NCBI RefSeq assembly: GCF_030693625.1
Contig: NZ_JAUYAF010000018.1
Coordinates: forward strand, 1 to 64,000
Direction: 5' to 3'
From: Phenylobacterium sp.
GTDB taxonomy: Bacteria; Pseudomonadota; Alphaproteobacteria; Caulobacterales; Caulobacteraceae
Length of the DNA stretch: 64,000 nucleotides
This document shows, one piece after another, positions 16,690 to 26,754 of this stretch. Below the pieces are notes generated by a model. That model did not search any database. It was not told where the DNA came from and saw only the letters and a program-made list of their open reading frames with translations. Positions within the stretch are counted from its first letter, which is position 1, and each line of letters starts with the position of its first letter. The position numbers were made by a program, and so were the translations under genes.

Positions 16690-17055
16690 TTAGAACAGGT
16701 CGAGGTCGCCGGACTCGGCGTCGGTGAGGCCCTTGGCCTCACGCGTCACCTGGGCCAGGCGCAGGGCCAGGTCGCCGAGGGTCACCCCGGCGATGGCGTC
16801 GGAAAGGTCGTAGGCGCCGCCGCTCTGGGCCTGGGTCGACAGTCGCCGCGTGAAGGTGGCGAGGGCCGCCAGGTGCTGGGTCAGCACATCGACGGTCTGG
16901 GCCTCGTGCAGGGCGATCTCCAGGGTCTCGCCGCGACTGGCGCGGACAAGCTGGGTGACCAGCATCTCCAGCCGGTCGCAGAGCGCTCCGGCATGTTCGA
17001 GCTCGTCGGCCAGGGAGGCGAGGACTCGCGGGGTCTGGGCGGTGGATTGGCTCAT
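16690..17055 (-). CDS. cheU: Chemotaxis protein CheU-like
   Basis: A 121-aa, mostly helical protein starting MSQSTAQTPRVLASLADELE and ending ESGDLDLF. It lies between cheD and a cheY, where C. crescentus has cheU. No catalytic motif is seen. The C-terminal GDLDLF closely resembles the tail of the upstream CheD (GDLELF), suggesting both dock on a shared partner. ATG at 17055 overlaps the CheD stop by one base. Function is inferred only from the operon. Confidence 0.68.
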   Translation of the reverse strand: MSQSTAQTPRVLASLADELEHAGALCDRLEMLVTQLVRASRGETLEIALHEAQTVDVLTQHLAALATFTRRLSTQAQSGGAYDLSDAIAGVTLGDLALRLAQVTREAKGLTDAESGDLDLF

Positions 17056-17612
17056 CAGAACAGCTCCAGGTCCCCATCGTCCTCGACCACCGGAACGGGT
17101 TTCGGCGGCGTCTTCAGACGCGCCACTTCGTTGGTGTCAGTGACGGTGCGTTGTTGCGCGCGGCCGGTGGTCGGCCAGTACTGCACCCGCCGGGCGCCGA
17201 AGCCCCCGAGGCTGCCGCCCACCACCGGAATGCCTTCGTCGCGCAGGAATTTCTCGGCGAAGGCGGCGTTGGAGGCGCCCACGTCGGACAGGCCGCCGAA
17301 CATCCGGGCCCCGCCGAACAGCTTGGCCTCCATGCGTTCACGGCGACCGCCGTTGCGCAGAAGTTCGTTGATCAGCAGCTCCATGGCGAAGGCGCCGTAG
17401 CGGCGGCCCTCGTCCAGGCCTTCCGCCTTACCTTCGGGCAGCAGGAAATGGTTCATGCCGCCGATGCCGGTCTCGGTGTCGCGCAGGCAAACGGCCACAC
17501 AGGAGCCGAGAATCGTCGTCAGCATGACGTCCGGGTCGGAAGTCACATGGTGCTCCCCCTGGACGACATGGACCCGCTTGCCGGGACGGTTCGAGACGTT
17601 CTCAACGATCAT
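17055..17612 (-). CDS. cheD: Chemoreceptor glutamine deamidase CheD
   Basis: 185 aa. CheD deamidates glutamines on chemoreceptors and can interact with CheC/CheY-type partners. The active Cys is in TTILGSCVAVCL (C38) and the His in GIGGMNHFLLPE (H55); RYGAFAMELLINELL and KLFGGARMF are also conserved. The C-terminal 30 residues form a Pro-rich linker ending DDGDLELF, an acidic hydrophobic tail shared with CheU. ATG at 17612 overlaps the preceding cheY stop by four bases. Confidence 0.92.
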   Translation of the reverse strand: MIVENVSNRPGKRVHVVQGEHHVTSDPDVMLTTILGSCVAVCLRDTETGIGGMNHFLLPEGKAEGLDEGRRYGAFAMELLINELLRNGGRRERMEAKLFGGARMFGGLSDVGASNAAFAEKFLRDEGIPVVGGSLGGFGARRVQYWPTTGRAQQRTVTDTNEVARLKTPPKPVPVVEDDGDLELF

Positions 17613-17998
17613 GAAAGGGGCCCAAACACCGCTTCGATTTTTTCTTTTAGGGTCTGCGTTGTGAACGGTTTGACCAGATAATTATTGACGCCGAATTGAA
17701 CCGCGCGCTGAACCAGCTCGCGATCGGCCCGGCCGGTCAGCATGATCACGGCCACTTTCGAGGTGGGGCCATGGGCGCGGATGGCGCGCAGCAGGCCCAG
17801 ACCATCCAGCTTGGGCATGTTGAAGTCGGTGATCACCAGGTTCACCGGCAGGCTCAGCATGGCGCGCAGGGCCTCCTCGCCGTCGGGCGCTTCCCGCGTC
17901 TGGGTGATCCCAAGCGCGTGCAGGCTGGTGCGGATCAGCGACCGCATGGTCTGCTGGTCGTCGACGATGAGGGTTTTCAGGGCGGACGCGGCAGGCAT
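17609..17998 (-). CDS. CheY-like response regulator (second CheY)
   Basis: A 129-aa single receiver domain: acidic pair in LIVDDQ, phosphoacceptor D58 (LVITDFNMPKLDG), Thr in VIMLTGRAD and Lys in YLVKPFTT, so all active residues are present. It occupies the CheYII position of the Caulobacter cluster, between cheB and cheD; in that organism several CheYs modulate the flagellar motor. ATG at 17998 was chosen over GTG at 18001 because AGGAG is 6 bases upstream. It overlaps the cheB stop by one base. Confidence 0.9.
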   Translation of the reverse strand: MPAASALKTLIVDDQQTMRSLIRTSLHALGITQTREAPDGEEALRAMLSLPVNLVITDFNMPKLDGLGLLRAIRAHGPTSKVAVIMLTGRADRELVQRAVQFGVNNYLVKPFTTQTLKEKIEAVFGPLS

Positions 17999-19047
17999 CA
18001 CACGCTCCTTTGAGACTCGGCCGCGGCCGAGCAGACATTGAGAATGGCCGGGCCCATGCGCGACAGGCCGACCTGCTTTTCCACCGCGCCGATCTCGAAG
18101 GCCGCCTTGGGCATGCCGTAGACCACGCAGCTGGACTCGTCCTGACCGAGGGTCCGCGCGCCGGCCTTGCGCATGGCCGCCAGGCCCGCGGCGCCATCCC
18201 GCCCCATGCCGGTCAGGATCACACCGACGGAGGGACGGTTCAGCTTGGCGACCGACTCAAACAGAACATCCACCGACGGCCGGTGACCGTTCACGGGGTC
18301 GGACTCCCGCAGACGGCAGACCGGGTGGGCTGAGGAGACCACCTCCAGGTGCGCCACGCCGCCGGGGGCGACATAGACGTGGCCTGGCATCAGCCGCACC
18401 CCGTCATGAGCCTCGGCCACAGTGGCGCCCGAGATGCGATTCAGGCGCTCGGCGAAGCTCTTGGTGAAGGTCGCCGGCATGTGCTGGGTGATCACCGTCG
18501 GCGGGCAGGTGTCAGGGAAGTTCGCCAGGATGGTCATCAGGGCCTCGACCCCACCGGTGGAGGAGCCGATCGCCAGGATCAGTTCGCCCGCCGCGGCGTA
18601 GTTCTTCTCGCGCTCCACCGGGGCGACGGGACCGGAATAGGGCCGAACCCGGGCGCGGGCCGCGGCCTTCACCTTTTCCGGAAGGTCGGCGAAGGCCTCA
18701 TGCGGGGACACGCCGTCACCGGGTACGGGCTTGCCGACGCAGTCGACCGCGCCGAGTTCCAGGGCCTCGATGGTGATCTCAGCGCCCTTCTGGGTCAGGG
18801 TCGAGACCATGACCACCGGCGTCGGGCGCAGGCGCATGATCTTTTCCAGGAACTCGATGCCGTTCATGTGCGGCATCTCGACGTCCAGGGTGACCACGTC
18901 GGGATTGAGCTTCTTGATCTGCTCGCGGGCTTCCAGCGGATCGTTGGCGAAGCCCAGGACCTCGATGTCCGGGTCACGCTTCAGGGCCGCGGCGATGAGG
19001 CCGCGCATGGTCGCCGAGTCGTCGACGACGAGAACACCAACGCTCAT
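17998..19047 (-). CDS. cheB: Chemoreceptor methylesterase/response regulator CheB
   Basis: 349 aa: an N-terminal receiver (phosphoacceptor D55 in [13 protein letters not shown], Lys in VGKP) and a C-terminal methylesterase. The catalytic triad regions are visible: Ser in [12 protein letters not shown], His in [17 protein letters not shown] and Asp in [10 protein letters not shown]. When phosphorylated by CheA it removes methyl groups added by CheR from chemoreceptors. It overlaps cheR by four bases upstream and the next cheY by one base downstream. Confidence 0.95.
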   Translation of the reverse strand: MSVGVLVVDDSATMRGLIAAALKRDPDIEVLGFANDPLEAREQIKKLNPDVVTLDVEMPHMNGIEFLEKIMRLRPTPVVMVSTLTQKGAEITIEALELGAVDCVGKPVPGDGVSPHEAFADLPEKVKAAARARVRPYSGPVAPVEREKNYAAAGELILAIGSSTGGVEALMTILANFPDTCPPTVITQHMPATFTKSFAERLNRISGATVAEAHDGVRLMPGHVYVAPGGVAHLEVVSSAHPVCRLRESDPVNGHRPSVDVLFESVAKLNRPSVGVILTGMGRDGAAGLAAMRKAGARTLGQDESSCVVYGMPKAAFEIGAVEKQVGLSRMGPAILNVCSAAAESQRSV

Positions 19048-19922
19048 CGGCCGCTCCTCAGGGAATAGGTGGTGAGACCGGTGGTCTCGAAGATGTTGGT
19101 GGCGGCGCCGGTCACCCGCTCGGAGTGGCCGATATAGAGGGTGCCACCCGGGTTCAGCATGGGGGCGAAACGGCTCCAGATGCGTTCCTGGGTCGGTTCG
19201 TCGAAATAGATCACGACGTTGCGGCAGAAGATGGCGTCGAACTTCCCCTTCATCGGCCAGTCGCCGATCAGGTTGAGCTCGCGGAAGGCCACCAGGGCGC
19301 GCAGTTCGTCAGCCACTTCCCAGCGGCTGTCCTGTCCGCCCGAGGTGGGCTTCTTGAACCAGCGGCGACGCAGTTCGACCGGAACCGGGGCGACAGCGTC
19401 CTCGCGATAGATGCCGGCCTTGCCCTCGGCGACCATGTTGGGGTCGATGTCGGTGGCCAGGATCTTGACGTCCAGGTTGGCGGCTTCCGGCAGGGCCGAG
19501 AGCACCGTGATGGCCATGGAATAGGGCTCCTGGCCATTGGAGCAGGCGGCCGACCAGAGGCGGATCTTGCCGCCCTTGCGGGCGCGGTCCACCAGGGGCG
19601 GCAGGACTACGTCGCGCAGGTGGTCGAAATGGTGCGGCTCGCGGAAATAGCGGGTCACGTTGGTGGTGAGCGCCGCCATCATGGCCTGGCGTTCGTCCAC
19701 CTCGCGGACGTCTTCCACCAGGGCGCAGTACTCGCGGAACGAGCGCAGGCCGAGGGACCGCAGGCGCTTGGCCAGGCGCGAATAGACGAGCGCCGCCTTG
19801 CCTTCGGCCAGGGCGATGCCGGCGTGGGAGTGCAGGATCTGGGCGATCTGCTGGAAGTCCTCGTTGGTGAAGAGGAACTCGCCCTCGACGAGGTTGCCGT
19901 TCTTGCTCGGGAAGCTGCTCAT
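19044..19922 (-). CDS. cheR: Chemoreceptor methyltransferase CheR
   Basis: 292 aa. The N-terminal helical domain ([20 protein letters not shown]) is followed by the SAM-binding methyltransferase ([66 protein letters not shown]). It methylates receptor glutamates. The beta-subdomain that can dock on a receptor tail is present, and the receptor encoded in this operon ends in a W-x-x-F tail of the matching type. Four-base overlaps with cheW and cheB. Confidence 0.95.
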   Translation of the reverse strand: MSSFPSKNGNLVEGEFLFTNEDFQQIAQILHSHAGIALAEGKAALVYSRLAKRLRSLGLRSFREYCALVEDVREVDERQAMMAALTTNVTRYFREPHHFDHLRDVVLPPLVDRARKGGKIRLWSAACSNGQEPYSMAITVLSALPEAANLDVKILATDIDPNMVAEGKAGIYREDAVAPVPVELRRRWFKKPTSGGQDSRWEVADELRALVAFRELNLIGDWPMKGKFDAIFCRNVVIYFDEPTQERIWSRFAPMLNPGGTLYIGHSERVTGAATNIFETTGLTTYSLRSGR

Positions 19923-20386
19923 GCGGCCTCCGCTTCGATTTCCGGCAGGACGCGGTCCAGCGAGATCAGGCTGACCATGCGGCCCTCGATGGCGAACAGG
20001 CCCTTCACGAAGGTCTTCACCTGGTCGCAGGCGACGTCCGGGGTTGGCTGCACCATGTCCTCGGTGACGTTGATGATGTCGCTGACGGCTTCCACCAGCA
20101 GGCCCAAGGTCCGGTGGCCCTGGTTGACCACCATGATCACGTGGCGGGCGCTGGGCTCAGCCGTGGTCAGGCCCAGGCGTGCGCCCAGGTCGACGATCGG
20201 CAAGACGGCGCCGCGCAGGTTTATGACGCCCTTCATATAGGCGGGAGTGCGGGGCAGGGGCGTGGCGGTCGTCCAGCCGCGGATTTCCCGCACCTGCATG
20301 ATGTCGACGCAGAATTCCTGGTCGCCGATCCGAAAGGCGATGAGCTCCCGCGAGGGGCTCGTGGAGGTGGTGAGGGGCGCGGTCAT
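19919..20386 (-). CDS. cheW: Chemotaxis coupling protein CheW
   Basis: A 155-aa adaptor that links chemoreceptors to CheA. Typical strands are seen: [49 protein letters not shown] and [14 protein letters not shown]. No unusual features. It starts two bases after the cheA stop and overlaps cheR by four bases. Confidence 0.95.
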   Translation of the reverse strand: MTAPLTTSTSPSRELIAFRIGDQEFCVDIMQVREIRGWTTATPLPRTPAYMKGVINLRGAVLPIVDLGARLGLTTAEPSARHVIMVVNQGHRTLGLLVEAVSDIINVTEDMVQPTPDVACDQVKTFVKGLFAIEGRMVSLISLDRVLPEIEAEAA

Positions 20387-20388
20387 AC

Positions 20389-22740
20389 TTAGCTGGCCAT
20401 TCGCTTTTCACTGGGACGCGCCGCCGGCTTGCGGCGCTGCGTGGTCACAAGGGCGTCGACGTCGAGGATGAGGGCGACGCGACCGTCACCCAGGATGGTC
20501 GCGGCGGCCACGCCGTCGATCTGCTGGTAGTTGGCTTCCAGGCTCTTGATGACGACCTGGCGCTGACCCTGGATGGCTTCCACCAACAGGGCGGCCTTGC
20601 CGCCGCCTTCGCTCTCCACCAGGACCGCGACCCCGGAGGCGGGGTCGATGGCGGTCTCGCGGAAGCCGAGGGCCACGCCGACGTCGATCAGGGGCACGAA
20701 GAGGTCGCGGATGCGGATCACCGCGTCCTTGCCGCCGATGTAGTGCACGTCCTCGGTGCGCGGGGTCAGGCTTTCGACGATGGCCGAGAGCGGGGCCACC
20801 AGGGTCTGTTCCGCCGCGGTCACCACCATGCCGTCCAGGACGGCCAGGGTGAGCGGCAGGGACATGGTGAACTTCGAACCCTTGCCGGGCTCAGAGGAAA
20901 TGGAGATGCGTCCGCCCAGGCCCTGGATGGAGCGGCGGACCACGTCCATGCCGACGCCGCGGCCGGAGATGTCGGAAATCACCTCGGCGGTGGAGAAGCC
21001 GGGCAGGAAGATCAGGTTGTCGATCTCCTCGTCCGACAGCACCTGGTCCTCGGTGATCAGCCCACGGTCGACGGCGATGCCGCGGACGCGGGGGCGGTTG
21101 ATGCCGCGGCCGTCGTCCTGCAGCTCGATGACGATGCGGCCGCCGCGGTGCAGGGCGCGCAGGCGCACCAGACCTTCAGCGGGCTTGCCGGCGGCGGCGC
21201 GGCCCTCGGGATCTTCCAGGCCGTGGTCGATGGCGTTGCGCAGCATGTGGGTGATCGGGTCGGCCAAGCGCTCGATCACGGTCTTGTCGACCTCGGTGCC
21301 TTCGCCCTCCATCACCAGCTTGACGCGCTTGCCGGTCATGTCGGCCACTTCGCGGGCCAGTCGCGGCATCCGTTGGAACACCGACTTCACGGGTTGGGCG
21401 CGGATCGCCATGACGCTGTCCTGGATTTCCCGGGTCAGCAGTTCCAGGTCCTCTAGACCCAGGGCGACGTTGGAGGACCGCGCCAGTCCGCTCTCCAGGA
21501 CTCTCTGCGACAGCATGGCCTGCTGGATAACCAGCTCGCCGACGGCGTTGATGAGGCGGTCGACCCGGTCCAGGTCGACGCGGATGGTGACGCTCGCCGC
21601 GGCCGTGGGCGCGGCGTTGGCCGCAGCGGCCGGCGGGGCCGCGACAGGCGCCGGGGCCGCGGGCTTGGGAGCCGGGGCCGGCGCGACGCTCTGGGCGCGG
21701 GCGATCAGGGCGGCGACGTCTTCGGCTGGGGCCTCGGCGGGCGCCTCGGCGACGATTTCGGGGGCGGCTTCCGATTCGGCGGGGGCCTCGCCGCCGCCTA
21801 CGCGGGCCAGCAGGGCGGCGATATCCAGATCGGCGGTGGCCGAGGCGGCGGCGGCGCGATCGTCGTCGCTCAGGCCGTCGTCGGCGGCTTGCGGCGCGGC
21901 GGCGGCGGGATTGGCGCCCTCGCGGGTGATGATCAGGTTGCAGTCGTCCTCGACGAATTCGAAGACCTCGCGGATCGAGGCTTCGTCAGAGTCCGTGAAC
22001 AGCTGAATGCGCCAGCTCACATAGGCCTGCTCGGCGGCGAGCTGGTCCAGGGGGGGCAGGGCCTCGTCGATCAGGGTGACGCGGGTCTCGCCCAGGCGGG
22101 CCAGTTCGCGCAGCACCAGGCCGGCTTCGTTGGCCTTGGCGTACATCTCCGACTTTGGAGAGAATTCGATCATCCAGCACGACAGGCTATCGCCTTGCGC
22201 CGCCTCGGTGACCGGAAGCTCGGCCTGCGCCTCGGCGTTCTGGGCGTCCAGGTCGATGAAGCCGCCAGGGGCCTCGTCGCCCTCGATGCTGAGGGTGAGG
22301 GGTACGAAGCCGAAGTCCTCGTCGCCGCCGCCGCCCAGGTCGTCATCTTCCTCTTCGCCGCCGATCAGGCCGCGCAGTTCGCTGTAGGCGCCTTGAGAGC
22401 GGCCTTCTTCCACCTTGCCGCCGTCGCGGGCGGCGGCCACATGGTCGGCCAGGACGTCGAAGGCCCGCAGCAGGGTCTTGGCGACGTCGTCGGTCAGCTC
22501 CATATTGCCGGAGCGGATCTCGTCCATCACCGTTTCGAAGACGTGGGCGAACCGGATCAGGTCTTCCAGCCCGAAGGCCCCGGCGCCGCCCTTCACCGAG
22601 TGGACGGCGCGGAAGACGGCATTGATCGTCTCGTCGTCAGCCTCGCCCGACTCCATGGCCAACAGGCCCTGCTCGGCGTCGGTCAGGAGTTCATCGCACT
22701 CCTGGAAGAACGTCTGTTTGATGCTCTCGAACGGATCCAA
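20389..22740 (-). CDS. cheA: Chemotaxis histidine kinase CheA
   Basis: 783 aa. Order: Hpt domain (phosphorylated His about H47 in [17 protein letters not shown]), an acidic middle region including a P2-like segment, a long Ala/Pro/Glu linker (about residues 285-390), a dimerisation domain ([20 protein letters not shown]), a kinase domain with [30 protein letters not shown] and [15 protein letters not shown], and a C-terminal CheW-like domain. It senses receptor state and phosphorylates the CheYs and CheB. All catalytic boxes are intact. Its start lies 29 bases after the first cheY. Confidence 0.95.
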   Translation of the reverse strand: MDPFESIKQTFFQECDELLTDAEQGLLAMESGEADDETINAVFRAVHSVKGGAGAFGLEDLIRFAHVFETVMDEIRSGNMELTDDVAKTLLRAFDVLADHVAAARDGGKVEEGRSQGAYSELRGLIGGEEEDDDLGGGGDEDFGFVPLTLSIEGDEAPGGFIDLDAQNAEAQAELPVTEAAQGDSLSCWMIEFSPKSEMYAKANEAGLVLRELARLGETRVTLIDEALPPLDQLAAEQAYVSWRIQLFTDSDEASIREVFEFVEDDCNLIITREGANPAAAAPQAADDGLSDDDRAAAASATADLDIAALLARVGGGEAPAESEAAPEIVAEAPAEAPAEDVAALIARAQSVAPAPAPKPAAPAPVAAPPAAAANAAPTAAASVTIRVDLDRVDRLINAVGELVIQQAMLSQRVLESGLARSSNVALGLEDLELLTREIQDSVMAIRAQPVKSVFQRMPRLAREVADMTGKRVKLVMEGEGTEVDKTVIERLADPITHMLRNAIDHGLEDPEGRAAAGKPAEGLVRLRALHRGGRIVIELQDDGRGINRPRVRGIAVDRGLITEDQVLSDEEIDNLIFLPGFSTAEVISDISGRGVGMDVVRRSIQGLGGRISISSEPGKGSKFTMSLPLTLAVLDGMVVTAAEQTLVAPLSAIVESLTPRTEDVHYIGGKDAVIRIRDLFVPLIDVGVALGFRETAIDPASGVAVLVESEGGGKAALLVEAIQGQRQVVIKSLEANYQQIDGVAAATILGDGRVALILDVDALVTTQRRKPAARPSEKRMAS

Positions 22741-22769
22741 CGGAACGCTCCGAAACGGCTTCTAGAGGG

Positions 22770-23141
22770 TCAGGCGGCGACGCGGCGAACGGCGTCGACC
22801 AGCTTCACTGGGTTGAACGGCTTGACGATCCAGCCGGTGGCGCCGGCCGAACGGGCCCGCTCCTTCTTGGCCGCATCGCTTTCCGTGGTCAGGACCAGGA
22901 TCGGCGTGGCGCGGTGATCGGGATTGGCGCGGACGCCCTCGATCACGCCAAAGCCGTCGAGGCGGGGCATGTTGATGTCGGTGATCACCACGTCCACCAT
23001 GCCGGCGTTGGCTTGGAGGACTTCCAGGCCGTCGACTCCGTCCACAGCCTGGATGACGCGGTAGCCCGCCTCAACCAGTGCATGGTTCAGCATCTCCCGC
23101 ATGGTGCGGCTATCGTCGATGGTCAGTACGGTCTTGCTCAC
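22770..23141 (-). CDS. CheY-like response regulator (first CheY)
   Basis: A 123-aa receiver domain: acidic pair in LTIDDSRTMREML, phosphoacceptor D55 (VVITDINMPRLDG), Thr in ILVLTTESD and Lys in WIVKPFNP. It lies directly upstream of cheA, where the Caulobacter cluster has CheYI. ATG overlaps the STAS gene stop by four bases. Of the three CheYs here this one keeps the most canonical sequence. Confidence 0.92.
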   Translation of the reverse strand: MSKTVLTIDDSRTMREMLNHALVEAGYRVIQAVDGVDGLEVLQANAGMVDVVITDINMPRLDGFGVIEGVRANPDHRATPILVLTTESDAAKKERARSAGATGWIVKPFNPVKLVDAVRRVAA

Positions 23142-23446
23142 GAAAGTTCCCCTTCCGGCTCGAATTGAAGCTCGGGTTCACCGAACGCAGCCAATTGCTC
23201 TGAAAACGCCAAAGACGGTTGATCCACCGTTAAGCAAACGCCGTCCTCGGACCAGATTTTGCGCGCAGACATCAAAACCTGCAGGCAGAGACCACCCATG
23301 CGGGTGACCTGAGACGCATCAAGGTCCAGCGGACGCCCGCGCAGGGCCATCAGCTCGGCCCGCAGCGGCTCGGCCGCTTGCAGGTCCAGGACCGGGGCCA
23401 GGCTGACGGTCGCCCGTTCCGCGAGGGTTGTGGCTTCGGTGGACAT
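23138..23446 (-). CDS. STAS-domain protein of the che operon
   Basis: A 102-aa single STAS domain (anti-anti-sigma fold): VSLAPVLDLQAAEPLRAELM, then RPLDLDASQVTRMGGLCLQV, where the usual phosphorylatable Ser position follows DASQV. STAS proteins sit in many alphaproteobacterial chemotaxis operons next to the receptor and cheY; the Caulobacter gene in this position is sometimes called cheX. It may bind a receptor or kinase, by inference. ATG at 23446 overlaps the chemoreceptor stop by one base; in-frame codons further upstream lie inside the receptor gene. Confidence 0.82.
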   Translation of the reverse strand: MSTEATTLAERATVSLAPVLDLQAAEPLRAELMALRGRPLDLDASQVTRMGGLCLQVLMSARKIWSEDGVCLTVDQPSLAFSEQLAAFGEPELQFEPEGELS

Positions 23447-25089
23447 CAGAATTCTTCCCATTCATCGGCGCCCGATTGCGGCGCGGGTTTGCGGAGCGCG
23501 GCGCCGTCACGGGCCGAGGTGCGTACCTGGGGCGCGCCGTGGCGGGCGGCGAAGGCTGCGGCCGGCGGCCGGCGGGCGGGAGTCGCGGTGGTGACGTTGC
23601 GCAGGACGGCGGGCGGCGGCGCGTGCTGGGCGCCGACTTGGAACATGGCCACCGATCCCGCGAGCCCCTGGGCTTCCTGGGCCAGGTTGTGGCTGGCGGC
23701 GGTGGATTGCTCCACCATGGCCGCGTTCTGCTGGGTCACCTGGTCCATCTGATTGACGGCTGTATTGACCTGGGCGAGGCCGACCGCCTGCTCCTGGGCG
23801 CTGGCGGCGATCTCACTCACCAGGCCATCGATTTCGGCGACACGGCTGACGATGCGCTGCAAGGCCTCGCCGGTCTGGCCGACCAACTGCACGCCGGAGC
23901 TGACCTGGGCGGTGGACGCGCTGATCAGCGCCTTGATCTCCTTGGCGGCTTCGGCGGAGCGCTGCGCCAGGGCGCGCACTTCGGAGGCCACGACCGCGAA
24001 GCCCTTGCCGGCGTCTCCGGCCCGGGCGGCTTCGACCCCGGCGTTCAGGGCCAGCAGGTTGGTCTGGAAGGCGATCTCGTCGATCACCCCGATGATCTGG
24101 CTGATCTGCTGGGCCGAGTTCTCGATCTGGCTCATCGCCGACACGGCCTGCTGCACCACAGCGCCGCTGGTCTGGGCGTCGCCGCGGGCGGCCAGCACCA
24201 CCTCGGCGCAGGCCTTTGCGCCGGTGGCGGTCTTGCGGACGGTGACGGTGATCTGGTCGAGCGCCGCAGCGGTCTCTTCCAGGGTCGCGGCCTGCTGTTC
24301 GGTGCGGCGCGAGAGGTCGTCGGCGGCGGTGCTGATCTCTCCGGCTCCGGCGTGGATGCCCGAGACATTGCCGGCGATGGCCCCCATCACTTCTTCCAGG
24401 TGGTTGATGGCCTTGTTGAAGTCGGCGCCGAGCTTGGCGTACTCGCCGGAGAAGTTCTGACCCATACGGTGGCGCAGGTCGCCTTCGCTCAGGGCCTGCA
24501 GGGCGCCGGCCAGGCCGTGGACGGCCTTCTTCTGCTCCAGGTCGAGTTCGCTGCGCAGGCTGGCGGCCTCGACGTGCTGGTGTTCGACGATCTCGTTCTG
24601 GAAGGACAGCAACAGGTCCATGTCCAGCAGGGCGGCCTTGATCACCGCGCCGATGGCGTCGCAGGCCTTGTCGCGCTGGGCGGTCTTGCCGCCGAACCCC
24701 TTCGGCCAATGGGTCGCCAGGATAGAGCGCACCATCTCGTCGAGGATGCGGGCATAACCGCCGATGGCCCACTCGGACTTGAAGCCGATATTGACGTGGG
24801 CCTCGGCGATGGCCCGGACGTCCTTCAGATAGGCCTCGTCGTAGTGCGCGCTGAGCACGCCGCCCCAGCGGCCGATCTGGCGCTGCTGGGCCTTCGCCAT
24901 GTGTTCCGGGCCGCCGAACACGCTGCGGGTCTGATCGTGACGGCCAAGCTGTTCGTAGAAGGCGGCGATCGCAACCGGCAGCGCGCGCTCCACCACGGCC
25001 CGTGCGTCCACCAGGGCGGCGCGGGCCTTCGCGTCCAGGCCGATGAAGTCGAGGCGGCGGTCGAGGGCGATGGTCTTGTTGTCAGCCAT
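23446..25089 (-). CDS. Soluble globin-coupled (protoglobin) chemoreceptor
   Basis: 547 aa with no transmembrane helix. Residues about 15-170 look like a protoglobin sensor, with [30 protein letters not shown], then [11 protein letters not shown] placing H98 as the likely haem-binding proximal histidine. A short HAMP-like segment follows ([10 protein letters not shown]), then the methyl-accepting signalling domain with the hairpin tip [20 protein letters not shown]. After a Pro/Ala linker it ends DEWEEF, a W-x-x-F type tether for CheR/CheB. First gene of the che operon. It probably senses oxygen or another haem ligand; haem binding itself is inferred. Confidence 0.87.
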   Translation of the reverse strand: MADNKTIALDRRLDFIGLDAKARAALVDARAVVERALPVAIAAFYEQLGRHDQTRSVFGGPEHMAKAQQRQIGRWGGVLSAHYDEAYLKDVRAIAEAHVNIGFKSEWAIGGYARILDEMVRSILATHWPKGFGGKTAQRDKACDAIGAVIKAALLDMDLLLSFQNEIVEHQHVEAASLRSELDLEQKKAVHGLAGALQALSEGDLRHRMGQNFSGEYAKLGADFNKAINHLEEVMGAIAGNVSGIHAGAGEISTAADDLSRRTEQQAATLEETAAALDQITVTVRKTATGAKACAEVVLAARGDAQTSGAVVQQAVSAMSQIENSAQQISQIIGVIDEIAFQTNLLALNAGVEAARAGDAGKGFAVVASEVRALAQRSAEAAKEIKALISASTAQVSSGVQLVGQTGEALQRIVSRVAEIDGLVSEIAASAQEQAVGLAQVNTAVNQMDQVTQQNAAMVEQSTAASHNLAQEAQGLAGSVAMFQVGAQHAPPPAVLRNVTTATPARRPPAAAFAARHGAPQVRTSARDGAALRKPAPQSGADEWEEF

Positions 25090-25560
25090 GCGGACGCCGG
25101 GCGTTCGGAGCAGCCGCGGCCGGGCTGAGGTCGGATTTGAGTCGGCGAGTCGGAGAACGCGACTCTGCGAGCTTGGCGAGACTCAGGGGCATCGTGGTGA
25201 TGCTCATGCAGGGCGAGGAATACTTCGACATACTATGAACGATCATCGATGAGCCCCCGCTGATCTTTTTGCCCGGATCGAATGCTTTGGAAGCGGAAGG
25301 CGCGCCAAGGCCAGGTCGATCGGACGTCTCAATTGGGTACGGTGTTTGGCTTGAAGAAATGGTTACCGGAATCTTGGCTCGCCCTGGCCCAAGGTATGCT
25401 TCCCCAATAAAAGCCGCGACTTGGGATCCGCCGCGACAATCTGGCACGCGCATCCGGGTTCGAGACTTGGGTGAAGGTGGGTTCCGCGAGGTCAGACTTG
25501 CGGACCGAGCCGGACGGTGCTGGCCTGTCGGCCAACAAGACGCCGCTGGAGGAAAACGCC
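25090..25560. promoter_or_regulatory. Divergent intergenic region, che operon / acyl-CoA dehydrogenases
   Basis: About 470 bases without a credible gene, noticeably more AT-rich than the flanks around 25200-25410. It must hold the leftward che promoter and the rightward acyl-CoA dehydrogenase promoter. I could not place a reliable sigma-factor motif; a loose TTAC-N7-TTGG match at 25363-25377 falls short of a CtrA site. A small minus-strand frame here has no family-like features. Confidence 0.4.
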
Positions 25561-26754
25561 ATGGACCTGAGGCTGACGCCCGATATGGAGGCGTTCCGTG
25601 ACGAAGTGCGCGCCTTCCTTACGGCCCACAAGGACCGGTATGCGCCGGGGGCCGGGGCGGATCGTCCCCGCGAGGCGGCCATGGAATGGCAGGCCCTGCT
25701 GATCGACAACGGCTATGCGGCTCGGACCATCCCCAAGGCCTATGGCGGCTATGGCGCGGAGCCAGACATCCTCAAGTCCCGGATCATCGCCGAGGCGTTC
25801 ACCGCCGCCGGCGCGCCGCGGGGTTTCGCCAACCAGGGCATCTCCATGCTGGTTCCCACCCTGCTGGAGGTGGGGTCGGAGGAACAGAAGACCCGCTGGA
25901 TCGCGCCCACCCTGCGCGGCGAGATCGTCTGGTGCCAAGGCTATTCCGAACCGGGCGCAGGTTCGGACCTTGCCAACCTCCAGACCAAGGCGGTTGAGGA
26001 CGGCGAGGACTTCCTGATCTCGGGCCAAAAAATTTGGACGAGCACGGCGGCTCAGGCCGACATGATCTTCTGCCTGGTGCGGACCGAGCCGCAGGCGCCC
26101 AAACATGACGGGATTTCCTACATCCTGTTTCCCATGACCACGCCCGGCATCGAGGTCAGGCCCCTGAAGACCATGACCGGGTCGGCGGAGTTCAATGAGG
26201 TGTTCTTCACCGACGTCCGGGTCCCGCAGAGCGCGGTGGTGGGCGGGCGGGGGCGGGGTTGGTTCGTGGCCAATGCGACGCTCAAGCATGAGCGCGGCAT
26301 GCTCGGGGACCCCAATGCGACGGAGGCGAGGTTCGCGGCCCTCATCGACCTGATGAAGACCGAGACGGTGGACGGCCAGAGGCTGATCGACAACCCGGTG
26401 ATGGCCGACCGGCTGATGGCGCTTCAGGCGCGGGTGATGACCATGAAGTTCAATGGCTTGCGGACCCTGACCGCCTCCATGACCGGGGAGAACGCGGGCA
26501 TGGCGGCGATGGTGGTCAAGCTGCAGGGGTGCGAGCTGAACCACCAGATCGCCGCCCTGGCCATCGACGCCCTGGGGGAGCTGGGGGTGCTCTACGAGGA
26601 CGGGCCGCACCTGCGGGCCAAGGGGAGCTGGCAGCGCAACTACATGTTCGACCTGGGGCTGATCATCGGCGGCGGCACCGCCCAGATCCAGAAGAACATC
26701 ATCTCCGAGCGGGGCCTGGGCCTGCCGCGCGAACCCAAGCTGGCGGTGGTCTGA
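25561..26754 (+). CDS. Acyl-CoA dehydrogenase (larger partner)
   Basis: A 397-aa FAD enzyme of beta-oxidation type: N-terminal helical domain (MDLRLTPDMEAFRDEVRAFL), beta domain with WCQGYSEPGAGSDLANLQTK and KIWTSTAAQADMIFCLVRTE, and a C-terminal domain ending IIGGGTAQIQKNIISERGLG. It would introduce the alpha-beta double bond in an acyl-CoA. The next gene is a second, shorter paralogue overlapping by one base; such pairs (as in steroid side-chain FadE/ChsE pairs) form mixed tetramers. ATG at 25561 follows GGAGG at 8 bases. Substrate unknown. Confidence 0.9.
   Translation: MDLRLTPDMEAFRDEVRAFLTAHKDRYAPGAGADRPREAAMEWQALLIDNGYAARTIPKAYGGYGAEPDILKSRIIAEAFTAAGAPRGFANQGISMLVPTLLEVGSEEQKTRWIAPTLRGEIVWCQGYSEPGAGSDLANLQTKAVEDGEDFLISGQKIWTSTAAQADMIFCLVRTEPQAPKHDGISYILFPMTTPGIEVRPLKTMTGSAEFNEVFFTDVRVPQSAVVGGRGRGWFVANATLKHERGMLGDPNATEARFAALIDLMKTETVDGQRLIDNPVMADRLMALQARVMTMKFNGLRTLTASMTGENAGMAAMVVKLQGCELNHQIAALAIDALGELGVLYEDGPHLRAKGSWQRNYMFDLGLIIGGGTAQIQKNIISERGLGLPREPKLAVV

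Noticed and set aside
25363..25377. TTAC-N7-TTGG as a CtrA site in front of the che operon
   Set aside because: Both halves deviate from TTAA-N7-TTAA and the match is on the wrong side to judge; not specific enough.
25082..25453. 123-codon minus-strand frame in the che promoter gap
   Set aside because: No ribosome site, no family features and atypical composition; the gap fits better as a control region.
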